In this document: positions 13,101 through 28,300 of the stretch, in pieces
How positions within the stretch are numbered: the stretch's first letter is position 1
How the letters are laid out: each line of letters starts with the position of its first letter
From: Sapria himalayana
Taxonomy: Eukaryota; Streptophyta; Magnoliopsida; Malpighiales; Rafflesiaceae
NCBI GenBank assembly: GCA_029783825.1
Contig: JAREIK010000781.1
Span: 868,001 to 932,000, forward strand
DNA length: 64,000 nt
Direction: 5' to 3'
Made by a program: the position numbers and the translations under genes
The notes under the pieces: generated by a model
Told to the model about the DNA's origin: nothing
Seen by the model: only the letters and a program-made list of their open reading frames with translations
Database searches by the model: none

Positions 13101-16100
13101 TGTAATATAATTATTTGCTCCTAAATCAATTATCCTATAATTAAGAATAAGATGAAATTTCGTGATAATTATAATAAAAGGTTTTCGCTTTAGAATGTGG
13201 TCTAGGAGAGATTAATATTTCGATAATCTTATCTCCAAAAAGTATATAACTTGTATCTGATAAGCCTCGAATCAAAAGTTTACCACCATTAGACGAAAAT
13301 ATTTCTCATCACACCAAGTAGATGTGTCAAATTGGTCATTCCGAACTAGCACAGCCCAAATTTTTAATGTCTGATCAGCCCACCGTACTATGCCGGACAC
13401 AACATGATTTCTACCTTCGAGTTGTCATATTTGCATGAAACCAAAAAAAGTAGGCCCAACACAGCATGATGGCTCAACTGAGGGATTCTGTCATGTCGTG
13501 CTGGGTCTTATTAATGATGGGTAAAAACCAGCACGATCAGGCCAGCACAATTAAGTGCATGGCCCGGCCCACGGCTAACCAAGGCTAGCCATGGCTAGCT
13601 GTCACAACTCACAAGCAACAGACACCAGGCTCTGCAGCCCTGGCCCTGCCAACAGGCAGGGTACAGCGCAGCTTGTGCTAACCAAACAAACTGTAAATGT
13701 AGGCAGCTGGTTTGCTGCCTGCTGCCTACAATTAATATAGGATTAATTATATAAATAATATTTTAACTTTCCCATGTTTTCTATTTCAGTGTTTCAACAT
13801 TTTTTTTTTGTTCAATTGAATGTCTAATCTCCAAATTTCAAATTAAACTGATGTTTATAACTGATTAGTACTTATTAGGATGATGACCTATCAAAATATT
13901 GATGAAATGAAAAATCACAAGTTTTCATAGTAATTTAAGGATATTGGTGTCATCTAAATATATTAAAATTTTTTATTGAATTATCAAATTTTTTTATTGA
14001 ATCATCAAATTTTTTGCTCAGTCATTCCTAAATAAGCACTCATCATCAAATTAATTTGAAATTAAGAGTTTAAGCCTTCAGTTGAACAAATAAAATATTA
14101 AAACACTAAAATAGAAAACATGAAAAATTAAAACAATATTTATGTAATTAATCCTTTAATATATTTATAATATATATACACAACAAATGTTGTTTAAAAG
14201 TTAAATATAAATTGCACTATAAACATGATCAATGTAACGTGTGAGAAAAAACATTTTTAATAAATACATCAAGATCTGATTTTAAAAATATAAACCTGAA
14301 GTAAAAAGAATTCTAAAAAAATATATGTCAATCCAATATCACTATGTCTGGTTTGAATCATCACATCTCATTGACTTAGCACCATCGTAATCATGTATGT
14401 CATCATCCACTTGTAACAATGCATATTTTTTGTGTTAACTTGAAAACTCATTTTTGAATATTTCTAGTCTTTTAAGTGTGACAAAACTTCAATAATATAT
14501 ATTCATAGTGTGATCCTCCTATCTAAAATCTCATTTAGAATCATAAAAAAAATTGAATTCGATATTATGTTGGACACAAAAGATAATAGTAAATCATGTA
14601 TTATTTTAGATAGCATAAAAATAATAACTCTAAATAATTTTCAATAACTTAATATATTAAAATTTTTTATATCATTTTGACATAAAATATAATAGAAATC
14701 AGTATTTAAGTAACTCGATGACTAACTCCTATTTGATGGATCTTCCAATTGTTTGCCCTGAGAGAACTAAATCAAAAAATTATTTTCAAATATACTATTG
14801 ATTATCGTACTCCGAGACTCACTAAAATTATTATACTTATTTTTATAATATTAAAAAAAATTAATCTAATTATTCATAAAACAATTTAATATACAATGTC
14901 AATTACTATAATAAAAAAAGATATCATATTTGATTGTATTTTTTACTCATTTCACCTTAACCATAGAATTCAAACAAACATCAAAATAATATATAGATAA
15001 AATAGAAGATTAGTATATTAAATATCTTATTTTCATCTCAATAATACAAAAAGTTAAGTGTTCTCTAGATTTATTAAAGAAACTATTAATATTGTATATG
15101 TACAAAAGTGTAATGTATATGGTATAAGTATATATAGACAAATACATATTTATCATATTATAAAATATTTTAAAGAATTAAAAAAAATTATTATGCCTAG
15201 AACTGATTCGCCATTTATTATTTCATTGATTTTACTATTAATGTAATCAGATATTACATATTAATAGCCAAACATGAATTCAATATAAGATAAATATAAT
15301 TTTAACAGTTTCTAATATTCATTTAAAATTTTTTTAAGACCTATTAACTTATATAGAGTATAACACATGAATTCAATATAAAATATATATAATTCTAACA
15401 ATTTCTAATATTTGTTTAACATTTTTTTAAGACCTATTGACTTATATAGAGTATAAAATAATTATAATATGCTAGATATCTTAATATATTTTAGTATAAT
15501 TTATATATTATCTAATGAAGAAAAAAATATTTTTAAGCTATCTTACACTAATAAGTTTATTATGTAACATATAACTAACAGGAAAAATTTACATATAACT
15601 AACATAAAACTATTAGGTTTAAAATTTTAGTATAATCTCTAATAGTTCTGATAAACATATTTATTGCAACACTATTATTTGACAAATTGTTAAATATTAT
15701 ACTAAATATTTTATTTTGAATCTCGTTCTTGTATTCCTTTAATATCCTCAACAAACACTCACATATAGTGTGGTTATTAAAAAAATAGAGATTTTCATGA
15801 AACCCAAATATTTTTTTATTTAGTTCACTTATAATCAACAAAGTGGATGATAATACTTACGAATGCATTGTCATGTTACTTAGTTCAATTGTTGGACATC
15901 AAAAAAACCATATCACTTTATGTTTTATGGCTATTTTATAATTTTTATCATGTCATCTAGAGGTGTCAAACGGGCCGGCCCAGCACGGCACGGCCCGTTT
16001 TTCACGTGCCCAGCCGTGCTACCGTGCCGTGCCGGCCCGCTCGGGCACGGGCGCACGGCAAGGCAGGGCAGGCGGGGCGGGTCTGTTTGGACCCGACCCG

Positions 16101-19100
16101 CGGTCTTTTTACCGGGGGCGGGGCCCGGTTGGGTCACGAGTCACGACTCAGTGAGTCGTGACCGTGAGTCGCGACTCACGACTCACGACGCAGGCACGCG
16201 GGCCGGCATGCCGTGCCAAGGCACGAGCCGTGCCGGGCCAGGCACGGCACGGCTCATGCCGGGCACGGCCCGGCACGTGGTTTGTTCGCCCGGGCCCGGC
16301 ACGGGCCCGGGCATGTTTTTTTATCGTGCAGGGCCGGCCCAGGCACGGCCGAACCGTGCCGTGCCTCGTGCTGGGCCGGGCCGGCCCGGCCCGTTTGACA
16401 CCTCTAATGTCATCCTTACTTGTTAACCTAGAGATCATAAGATAAATAAAAAGGGTCACTTTATATTTTAATATCATATGCTAGCAATAAACTTAATCAT
16501 GAATTCCCTTGCAATCTCATATGGTAAATAACGAGGGTTGCTATACCTAATGTTTGACTCGTCGCTCATACTCAGTTTAGTTTATCTCAGATTCAATATA
16601 TCATATTTTTTGAAACACCACCTAATATATCTCCTATGATGCCTAGTATTATTAGTACACCTATGAGTATATATTTTATTATAATATTAGCATTAAGCTT
16701 AATTTTTTTTGACACCCTGAATTTTTTTTAGTTATTTTAAACTGAGCCCATAATACAAATATTAATCTATTTTTAAATTTTTTAGGTATGAGAATCAAGA
16801 CAAAAATATGACTGCGAGATAACACAGCCTCAAACCTTTGGGTTGGTTTATCATTATCTATATCTAGGTCTATCATATTTTTATAATATTTATTATTTTT
16901 TATTTTTTTACTTTAATATATACAAAGTTTTGAGTAAGAGATAATTATATTTTATATCTATTTACGTTATGATAATATACTTGTACTAGAAAAAAATAAC
17001 TCAAACAAATATTAAACACGCCAATCTTCAACCAATGTGCCGAACAAGTAAGCTATTACCAGCCAAAATGACTGCTCACCAATATTAATTTATTCATAAA
17101 CATAATTTATTATTTATATAATTGCAATATAATAATATAAATAAAAAACTTTAGGCTTGACCTCGCTTTGAAATATTTTTAGAGAAAGAAAGAAGCATAA
17201 AAGAATAGAAATCACAATATCAATATAAAAAATTATAAATATTAATATATTATTCATAAAAAAAATTTAATACTTAAAAAATATATTTTTAAAAATTTTT
17301 TTATATGTTTTTAAAACAGAGTTCAATAACCATTAGATTTCTATCCATAAAATCATTGGAAAAAAAACCAATCGTTTCAAGATTAGATTAAAAAAATATA
17401 CTTTTTTAATCTTATTTTCAACGGGACATCAATAACTCGATGCCTTGTTGAAAATGATGGAAATGTAGTCATCGTTCAACAACAGCTACAAATTTTAAAT
17501 GAGGCACACCTACATTCACATGCCCCATTAAAATGTATCATTATAAAAAAACATGCGAACGGCATAACAAGCACGTATCAAGTAGAGGTGTCAACCGGGC
17601 CGGGCGGCCCGGCCCGGACGAGGCACGGCACGGTTCAGCCGTGCCCGGGTTTGGCACGAGCCGTGCCATGCCGTGCCTAGCCCGACACGGTTCAGCCCGC
17701 AGCAAGGCACACTGGCACGGGTTTGTCCCGTGTCGGGTATCCTGAGAGCCCAACCCCACGATGCCCCTCCCGCAAAAAAAATCCGCGGGTCGGGTATGAT
17801 TCGACCCGACCCGTGGTCCCCCGTATCCCAAACCGCTCGAACAGGCAAGCCCGAGCGGGTTCGGCACGGCACGGCCCGCCGTGCCTGCGGGCCGTGCCGG
17901 GCCCGGTTATTTTAAACCGTGCCTGGCCCGGGACGGCGACACGCCCGTGCCCAAAAAATTCGGGCCGGGCCGGCCCAGCCCGGCCCGTTTGACACCTCTA
18001 GTATCAAGCATGCTCTGTGCTAGTTCATGCAAATCGAGCCGAAGGCATGTGGATCGTGCATGGCATGGCATGTAGACCATCTTGTGCATACCCAAAACAG
18101 CACGGTCTGTGCCACTGGCCAGCAAGAGGCTGATCTAGGCACGACTCTGAACCATACAATTCAGTGCAAGGCATGACCTCTAACCCATACACACACAACA
18201 TAATCATTCATCTCAGTACTATTCTCACCCAGACGCATTTAATTTTGAAATTCTTATGAGATCCAAAATATTAATATTTTAGCTCAGAAACAAAAATTAA
18301 ATACTCTGGTACAGACCAATTTAAGAAAATGAGAAGCAACCAACTTTCTTAAAAGCAGAAACATCATCTTTGACATTACTTTTTCTGCCCTTTCAAAAAC
18401 AAGTCTGATCTTTGTCATTTGCATTTTATCTGTTCCAAAGACAGCAAAGAAAGTCCGATCTTGGCCAAATTTTGCCAAGAAACCCTAACCCTAAAAAACT
18501 CAAACTCTGATACCCCGAGTAGAAACTAAAACATGGTCAAATAATAATGATCTTCATCTACCGAAACTCACAATAACACATGAAATCTCAATCCTATATA
18601 TAGAAAAATAAAAAAGAGTAGGACAGACCACAGTTTGAGTGCTCTGATCATAAAAACATAAAAAATTAAAACCAATAATGGTAAAACTGCAAAAGCAACC
18701 ATTTTTATCCAAATTTATAAAAGTTATATCTTCTCTTCCACAGACAGGCGTATGAGAACTAAAACTGGAGTGAGATAGAGTTTTCAATGGCATTAAATAT
18801 AATGATGAAGTGCCGGCCAGAATGAATACCATAAGCCTTAGTTTCTGATCTTTGTAGCGATTATCTCGGATAGATAAGCGCAAATCATCAACTCTTTTCC
18901 TTTCAATAATAAAATCAAGAACATATTCGCTAGCCAAATATCTGTGGCGAGCTACCCACAGGCCATCTCCAACAGGTAACCACCTAACCTGAAGAACAGG
19001 ACTGTGTGAAAAAGGAACAAACAGCTGCATCTCTACGCAATAAAGCGCTTGCATAATCAACCATCTTTCAAGCAAGACCAAAAAACTACCTCTATTTTGA

Positions 19101-22100
19101 TTTTGTGCTCTTTGCATATGCTCTCGATAAGCATGCTGCTCTTTGACCTGTGAGTAACCAAGGCAAACAACTCCCCGTTAAAATCAAAAAGCTATAGGCC
19201 ACCCCAAATATCCACACAATAAAACACATAAAAAAACTATCTTTATTTTGATTTTATGTGTCTAAAACATTACTAGGGGAACTAGATACACAAAGGGAAT
19301 TCATACTCGACCAAATTTGTGCAGCTTGTACTTCAGTAAGGTTGGGCCAGGACATGCCGACACCATTGCAGCATGGCACTGTAACGGCATGGGCCAGTCC
19401 GACCACAGATACACACCAGAGTGGCTTGCAACCACCCAACCAGACCAAGTGAGAGACGACCAGCAAAATTGGCTATGGACTGATGTGGGCTGGGTCATGC
19501 TGGGTGCACCCCAATCACAAACTGGTCCACCTTTAACCCAATCTAATTCGAATTGCTACCTATTACATAGGACTGGTAGCATGGCCAACAACAAGGATTC
19601 GTGGTTTAGGCCAGGCTGAACCAAGCCAGGTTCAGGTTCAGGGCTTCGGGCCAAGCTCTGCTAGCCGGGTTCAGGCTCAGGCCATGGGTTGCTTTAAGCC
19701 ATTCTGACGTGGCAAAAATGATGAAGAACATCATGATCAAAGCAACTTCTGTTCAGATGGATCATAAATACATTATGATCCATTCTTCTGTTGAGAAACA
19801 AAAAAAAGCTGGTTTCGAGTAATCATACCCATGAACAGCAAATTGCTCTCGATTATCCAAAATCAAAATAACTTCATATTTATCATCAAATCTCTCCCCA
19901 GAATTCAGCGGTGGCATGCTTAAAACATTCATGTGTTCCTCTATGAAATGGAAAGATGAATCTTTTGCAACAGGATCCTGAGATTTTTTTAAAAAAATAC
20001 AATAATTATGAAACTGCTGAGACTAAGCATAAAAAGTGATTCCCTGAAGAAAGAAACTGCTTCGAAAAGCTCTGGAAGAACATGGATCAAGACATACAGA
20101 TGAAGAGCATGCTCTTAAGGCAAAAGAATCAGAAACAGAAGCGCCAGGGATGTTTGGTTTGATGAATCTGCCATCACAAATCGACCAAGAATCTCTGGTT
20201 GAACCATGAGAATTAGAATGTCCAGAATAAATTGTGTCTTCTCTAAGGCAACACAGAACTGCAAGCCAAATTGACGACTCATTCTGATGAGTTTTTGACA
20301 CCTCAGCAAGAGCACGAAGAACATGTTCCTTGGCATACCCCATTTTCATAAGCTACAGGGAGGAAGCCATGATCAGAGAAAAAAAAAAACTACAGCTATA
20401 AATCTACAATCATCATCGAATTACATTTCTGATATAGTTAGGCTCAGCTCATATAATTTTTTGTTTTTCAAATAAGATAATTCTTGTGCAATGACAATGG
20501 ATTTAGTATTTTGGAAAATGACTGCCCAATTTCAAATTCGTACAGAAGAGTGAGAATATAGCATTGGATTCTCAAGCAAGATCTGACTTTCCCTACTTTT
20601 GGGTACGCACAGATTGATGAATGTGTGCAAGCAACAAAACCCATGATAATTGTCGTGATGAACAAGAAATTGGTGGAAATTGCAAAGACATGACCTGATG
20701 GTTAGTGACAGTGGAAGTTGAACAAAAAATTGAAACACAAACTGAAAAGATTCAAAATTGACAAAAGCAAAGGGAGCTACAGTTATAGAATTCAAAAAAA
20801 TGGCATAATGCCAAACATTCCCAGAGAAGCTACTGATCTATAAACAAAGATGAAGATTCAGCCTAGTGATAAAGCATTACGATGGCTGGTTTTAACCTGG
20901 AAACCCAAGGAATTAACTTAAGCAGCAGTAGAAACCACACCCTCTCAAGAGATTCAAATGGAACATCAGTAAACTCCTGCCTAGTTATGCTGACAGATGG
21001 GAGGGTAGCTTCGGAAAGAAAGTGAGACGGATCAGACTGCAAACTGGCTGTCTTGCATGGGTCCTGATTATTAGACTGATCTATGTTAGCCACATTCCTT
21101 TTGGGATCCAACATGCGAGACCTGGTAAGACATTCACGTGCTATTTCCATCCCTTCCTCGGTCAGCATATACCTGCAAAAAGCATGGACACTTAAAAAAA
21201 TGCAAAAGCATGGTGTGCAACCTTGGAGGTCTTATAAAGTGCACAATGCTTTCACTTAGCAAGAGATCTAGGAGAAGTTAATATATTGGCACACTCACCT
21301 CTAAAAATTTGAGAGAATACGTCTAATGAGTCTTCAGACTGAGATTCATTACTTTTTAGATGAAGGCATTTGTCATCATACCAAGACACAACTTTTTTCT
21401 TTTTATTTATCTATGAGTTTTTATTTATACACGGTGCAATCTTAAAAGAAAAAATTATGTTTTTGAATGTAATATGAATAGTTGTATTTATTTTTCTATA
21501 TATTTGTATTTATAAAAAATGTAACTTTTATTGCTATGAATATATGCATGTATAGAGCATTTCATCATTTTATAAATAAAAAACACTAGAGGAAGAGCAC
21601 CCGCGGGTTACACTAGATGGAAAGGGACACCATCTCCAGACATAATAACTTAAGTTTGAGTCTCATGACTATCATTACCCAGACTTACTTGAAAGTGGGA
21701 CAAAGGAGAAAAGTTCATTTCCACATGGAAATAGTATCCATATAAATAATTTATCTCAAATATCCATTATTTTATTATGAAAGCTAATCTTTTACTTTTC
21801 TCTAATAAACTACAACATTTTACCATCATTTTGGAAAAAAAAAATTAATTTCTTTGCACTAGAACTAATTAATTTCATATAAATAAGTTATCTCAGATAT
21901 CCATTATTTTATTATGAAAGCTAATCTTTTACTTTTCTCTAATAAACTACAACATTTTGCCATCATTTTGGAAAAAAAAAATTAATTTCTTTGGAAAAAA
22001 TTTTATTTGAAAATTAATTTTGAAAAAAAAATTAATTTTGGAAAAAAATCTAATAAACTACCTAAAAAAAGAGATTAATTTTCAAATCATACAAGTTTAA

Positions 22101-22276
22101 AAGTTCTATTCTCTCACAGTTTTATTCTACATTAAACTTTAAAACAATCAAACTTGTTTGTTTTGGAAATATTGACATTGATTTTATTTTTATAATTTCT
22201 AGCTTGTATTTGTTTTGTACTCAGTATGATTTAATTTTTACATGGTGTAGTGTTAATAAGAAACATTCATAGCTAA

Positions 22277-22319
<43 letters not shown>

Positions 22320-25300
22320 TAATGGCACACTACCACTACAACACAAGCATAACGACAACTACTGATTAAGCAATGATTCTCATACTAATGATGATGAATT
22401 ACCCTATTGCACAACTGAGAACAAAATTAATTCATTATCAGTATTTTATAAAGAGAAAAATCAATTTCGTAGTTTTGAAAGATGTTCACAAAGTTTTTTT
22501 TTTTTTTAATTCTTGGTCTCAAACCTCATTTTTTTAATTAGAGTGTTTTAATTATACATATTATTTTCAACATAATTGATTCGGACAAATTTGACATTTG
22601 TTGTAGTATCCGCTTGTTTATGGTTTTTTTTTTTTTAATTTAATTTTTCATGGATGAAAGCACCCGACATATAGGTTGTCCCAAAGGCACACCAATGTGC
22701 AACAATAATTAGTGAATTTTCTATTGGAGTTAATTGATTTTTTATAACTTGGGTTTTCTACATAATATTAGAGCAAGATTTGCACACCCTAGAATGTTAT
22801 TTTGTGCAAGGCTATAAGTGTAAAAATTACAATGTGTGTATAAACTACATTGCTGCTACAAATCTGTGCATATAAAACCCTAGGTGTGCAGTTGGGTTTG
22901 GTATGCAAAAAAAATATATACAACGTGCAAAAAGGTGCACAAAAAAATGTGCGCAGAAAACCCACTCTCCAAAGTCTAGGAATGCCAAAAATATCAAGAT
23001 ATTTCACACAAAATCAACTTTGTATATTGCACATTAGACATGCACTATGCACAGAAATAGAACACAATAGGGGCGAAAGCACATTAAAAAGGGGGACAAA
23101 CTAAATTTTGATACAACAATTGTGAGTGGCACTAACTAATTGTTAGCATCGATTGAGAGAGTAGTGATATAACATTAATACACAATTTAAAGAAATTTTT
23201 CCTACAATGTATAAATGGAATGAGAAGATAGCTTACTAAAAATAAGTGTTAACAATTATTTCTATAAAAAAAACCGAGAGCACTACAAAATACTGAGAGA
23301 AATAAGTTAAATATCAAATTCATCTTGGAATTCTCACAAAGTTCATCAACTATAACACTTACAAATAAAGAAAATATAAATCTCAAACTCTAAATCAATT
23401 ACAAACACTTCTTATTCTTCGAGTACTATTAATTTTATGGCATGTTCTTTCACATCAGACTTGTAAATTATTCTTTTTTCCCTATCTTTTTTCCTTATTT
23501 ATTGAGTAATGTAGAAGTCATTGAGAAATTCACAAATGCCATTTATTGTGATAAAATTAAGTTGCCTTTTCTTTTCTTTTATATTCTATTTATTCTTAAT
23601 TGCGCTATTAATCAGCTTTTTGTGAGTTATTTTTTAATTTTCTCGTTGACGTGTTCATTCATCATATAGCATGTACATTTTATTAAAGATCTTTCACCTC
23701 GATATTTACCTTAATTGGTACATTTTGTATCTCCTAGGTAAACAATATGTGATTTCTTCATTGAATATTTACTTATCTCATCCATATAAGTACTAGACAA
23801 TCTAGTGATAAATCTATAATCAAAAAAATACAATTACTAAAAATTTAGCTACAAATAGAGATGTCAAGTGAGCAGGACAGGTTGTGCACGACACGAAGCA
23901 TGGCCCGACTGAGCCATGTCTGGCTTGACTGGGTCGAGAACAATGCATGAGCTCGTGTTGTGCCGGCTTGAGGCATAACTCGTGTAATGCCAAGCTAGGG
24001 GGTGTCGGGCCCTATGCCAAGACAGGCACGACCCAACTATCTAGCCCGAAGATACAATCCAGGAGCACGACCTAGCACCATGCCTCGGAACTCGAGCCGA
24101 GTACTAAGTTTCAGATGTCAAGCTTCCATGATGCATGACCCATCAGCCATCGGGCTCGGTTCGTGCCTCGGGGTCGAGCTCAACCATCGCATGATTCCAA
24201 ATACTTCTGGAGCCATCGAGCCAAACAAACCAAACAATCAAAAAAAATGTTAAACCAAATGCATCCAACCATTGGATGCACCCCAAATGACCAGGACAAA
24301 AAATCCAACATCTATCGTGATTCTGCCCTAAAAATTTATTAGAAAATTAAAAAGAATTGAAAAAATAATTTTTTTAATCTTTATAATATCTATATATCTC
24401 TCTCCCTCACATCTCAATCTCACATGTCACATTCTCTATCATTCTCTCTAATCTGAAATCTCTAATACTAAATCTAATTTCTATCCTCTACCCTCATTCA
24501 TTTGGGCGTTCAACTTTCAAGAACTCTAAGTCTAATTTCTAACCTCTGCTCTCTTTGTCTCTCATTCGAGCGTTTAGTCTTTCAGGACTCAGATATAGAC
24601 TACGGATATTGGATATCAGCTTTAGCAATTGGGAATCAACATTCTATAAAAGGTCAAACACCAAACAGAAATTATTTTTAAAATTTAATTTAGTTTTTTT
24701 ATTTTAAATTAGTAATAATTTAATAACAAATTTAATTTAAAAAATAGAATTTAGAATATAATTAATAAACTAATAAAAATCTAAAATGACAAATTATAAA
24801 CAGCGAATTTAATGACGAAAACTAGAGGTGTCAACAGGGCCGGCCCTGCACGAGGCACGGCAAGGTTCGGCCGGGCCTGGGCCAGCCCGTCACAGAAAAT
24901 TACGCGTCCTGGGCAAGGCATGAGTCGTGCCTTGCCTGACCCGGCACAGTTCGGCCCGTGGCACGGCACACCGGCACGGGTTCGTCCCGTTCCGGCTGTC
25001 CCCCGAGCCCGACCCCGCAATCGCCCCACGTCATGCCCCTCCCGCAAAAAAGACCGTGGGTTGGGTATGATTGGACCCAACCCACAATCCCACTCCCACA
25101 AGGCCCGAACCGACCCAAACCCCCCCCCCCCCCTCCCCCAACGGGAAAAAAAAAAAATTAAATTTTTAGCCATTGGATCTCACCTCCAATGGCTAGGGGG
25201 CAGAATCCAATGGCCCTCATGATTCTGCCCCCTAAAAAATTAAAAAAAATTCAAAAAAAATTATTTTTTTTAAAAATTATTATCTTTAATCTATAAATTT

Positions 25301-28300
25301 CACTTCCTTCTCTTTAACATTTATATTTTTCATAAACATAAATTCACTCAAATTATTCAATCTCTCTCTCAAAAATCTTGCTTCTATCTCTCGGGACTCA
25401 GGATTTCGGCATTCGGCTTGAATTTTCAGGATTCTCAACATGAGTTTTGAACATTATAGCTTGACTATGGTGCACCATGCATGTGACCAACCTCACTACT
25501 TTTACTGGGTAATTTATTTTACATTTTTTTAACTTTCTCTCTCTCTAATTTCTCTCTCTAGACCAAAATTAGAAAAAATTATAATCAGTCTACTAGTCTC
25601 TATTAAAGTATTCTTAAAAACAAAAATCCTAAAAAATGACAAATACAACTGAAACATATTTAAATTTAGAAAATGAAAATATTACACAGAGATCTGAGGC
25701 TGCTGAAACTTTAGTTTCTCCAGTCATCTCAACCCAAACTTCTAAAAAACAAAAAACTAGGAGGACTTTTGTAGTTTGGACTCATTTTAATATAATAAAA
25801 CAAAAAAATGTTATGGGTGAAGAACAAGAAATGATACAGTGTAAATATTGTATGAGACTTTTAACATTTAAGAGTTCCTTTGAAACTGGGCACCTTAAGA
25901 GACATGCCGAATTAAGGGTAGGGACGGCATGGCCAGACTTATCACATTAATGTGTCTTCCGATCAGACTTTCGAAAGATCTAAGGGTAGTATGCATCATG
26001 CAGATATATTTTCAACCTGCTTATCATAGGATTCCTAGGTCCATATCAAGGAATGACATACTAAAGATATATAAGTTAGAAAAATAAAAAATAATTAATA
26101 AATTTATGATATATAATGGAGTGGTGTACGTGACGTCTGATATATTGACAAGTCACGAAGAATCTTCTTATGCATGTCTCACCATCCACTATGTAAATTC
26201 AAACTGGACGATCAATAAAAAAATTTTAGGATTCTCTAAAATTCTTCATCCTCATGATGGTCAGGTCATTTTTGAGCGTATGATAAAAATATTTAGAGAA
26301 TATAAAATTCAAAATAAAATTTTTAGTGTCACCTTCGATGACACATCTAATAATGGAGTAGAGATCAACATGTTTGTTAGGAATATTAAAGAAGCACCAT
26401 TAGGAGAAATCTTTCATGTCAGATGCATGTGTCACGTGATTAACCTGATTGTTCAAGCGGGTATGAATGTGTGTTCCCCCGTGTTGGATAATATACGTAA
26501 TGTACTAAAATATATTCGTACTCCTCGCAGACAACAAGAGTTTGGTAGTCTCTGTTTGTCTGTGAATCTTAAGAAGAAGAAATTTCAATCGGATGTGAAA
26601 TATCGTTAGAATTACACGTATCTGATGTTAGAATCATGTGTTGGATATGAACACGTGATATCTGACTACGTCAATAGTAAGAGTGACGAACTTATTATTG
26701 ACGACACTGATTGGGCTTCAGGAATTTCATAAATGAAATTCCTGAAAATTTTTTATGACACGACGAACATGTGTACGTCGGTTTATACGCTCACTACTTG
26801 CATTGCACTCCGGTGCATATGCAACATTAGTAACATGTTAAAGAAGTATCGAGCTGACCCGATACTTAGCCATATGATTGCAGAGATAAAAACCAAGTAC
26901 TTGAAGTACTGGTCCAGCGTTCTATCTCTTTATTGCCTCGCTACATGCATGGACCCTAGGGTCAAGGTGGAAGAAGTAAAAAATACTCTGACTTATATTT
27001 TCTCGTGCATGAACTTGAAAAACCCACCTAAAGGGTTCATTCACGAGAAGTTGACTAACATGTTCACATACTACGATACTAAGTATGGTGGTGGTGGTAA
27101 TGAGACTGTGATTACGGACATTGATACTTTATTCGGAAATAACGATTTTTTCATTCAGCTAGTGATGGGGAAACGTAGGGGTGAACATCACATAGGAGCG
27201 AGCTTTCTCGGTACTTAGATACCGATTACTGCTCAATCCTATCACATTCTGATACTAAGAATTTTGATATATTACAGTGGTAGAAATCATGAGTCCATAT
27301 TTCCCGTGCTATCTAGGATGACAAGAGATCTACTGACTCCTTCGGTATCGAGCGTAGTATCGAAGTCTACTTTTTCTGTTGCAGTGAACGTGATTTCGAA
27401 TAGGAGATCGAGATTACATCCAGATATTGTTGAGGCCTTGGCTTGTTTGAAGGATTGGAAGGATTCAAGATTTAGCATCCATGATCGTGCTGGAGCTGGG
27501 ACTGAAACAGGGACTGCAGCCGCATCCACTGTCATGGCGGAGGAGTTGATTGCTGATGATGATGATCCATATGATACTGATCTTAATGTTACGGCTGATG
27601 ATGCTCATGATATGCCGATTGATAATTAATGATGATCTACTATTTTTTTATTTCGATATTTTTTTTAGTGATTGTACATTTTGTTTGTACGTTGTGTTGA
27701 AACTATAATTTGTTTGGTTCGGACCTTAGGTTTCAAATTGCTGATTGGTCATTTTTCATTTGAGTTGCTTATATTTTTTTTAATTTTTATTTTTATTAAC
27801 AAAATGTATTGATTTATTTATTTTTTTTTGTTTAATTTTTCATTTAAAAATTTATTACTTTATTATATAATTCTAATAAAATTTAAACTAATTTTATATT
27901 ATATTTAAAAAAAAATTTAAACTTTGTTATTTTAATAAATTCTAACATTTTTCATATTATAAATTATCTAAAATTTTATATATTTTAATAATTTATATAA
28001 ATAAAATTAAAAAAATTAAAAAAAAATTATCAGGCCCGCACGATCAGGCCGGGCCCGGCACGGCCCGCCGTGCCCTGCTTTTTTAAACCGTGCCAGGGCG
28101 GGCACGGCACGGTACAGTAACCATGACATGCCCGGCCCGGCACGAAGGCATGCTCGTGCTCAAAAAAATGGGCCGGCCGAGCCGGCCCGTTTGACACCTC
28201 TAATGAGAACAAAAGTAACATTAACGTAAATATTGATAATTTTAAAAATAAAAAATTAAAAGAAAATCTATAATTTAAACTTACTTTAATATTATACAAA

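Noticed and set aside
15920..16477. Long overlapping open frames up to 168 codons on both strands
   Set aside because: They lie within a 449-bp G+C-rich non-autonomous hAT element. Gly/Pro/Arg/Ala repeats in all frames reflect base composition, not a gene.
17533..18207. Open frames of 60-108 codons on both strands
   Set aside because: The same cause: a G+C-rich hAT element at 17583-18000 bounded by perfect target duplications.
18554..19117. 187-codon open frame taken as one coding unit
   Set aside because: Only 18830-18988 is MUS81 exon 10. The rest is intron read-through, shown by splice signals and loss of similarity.
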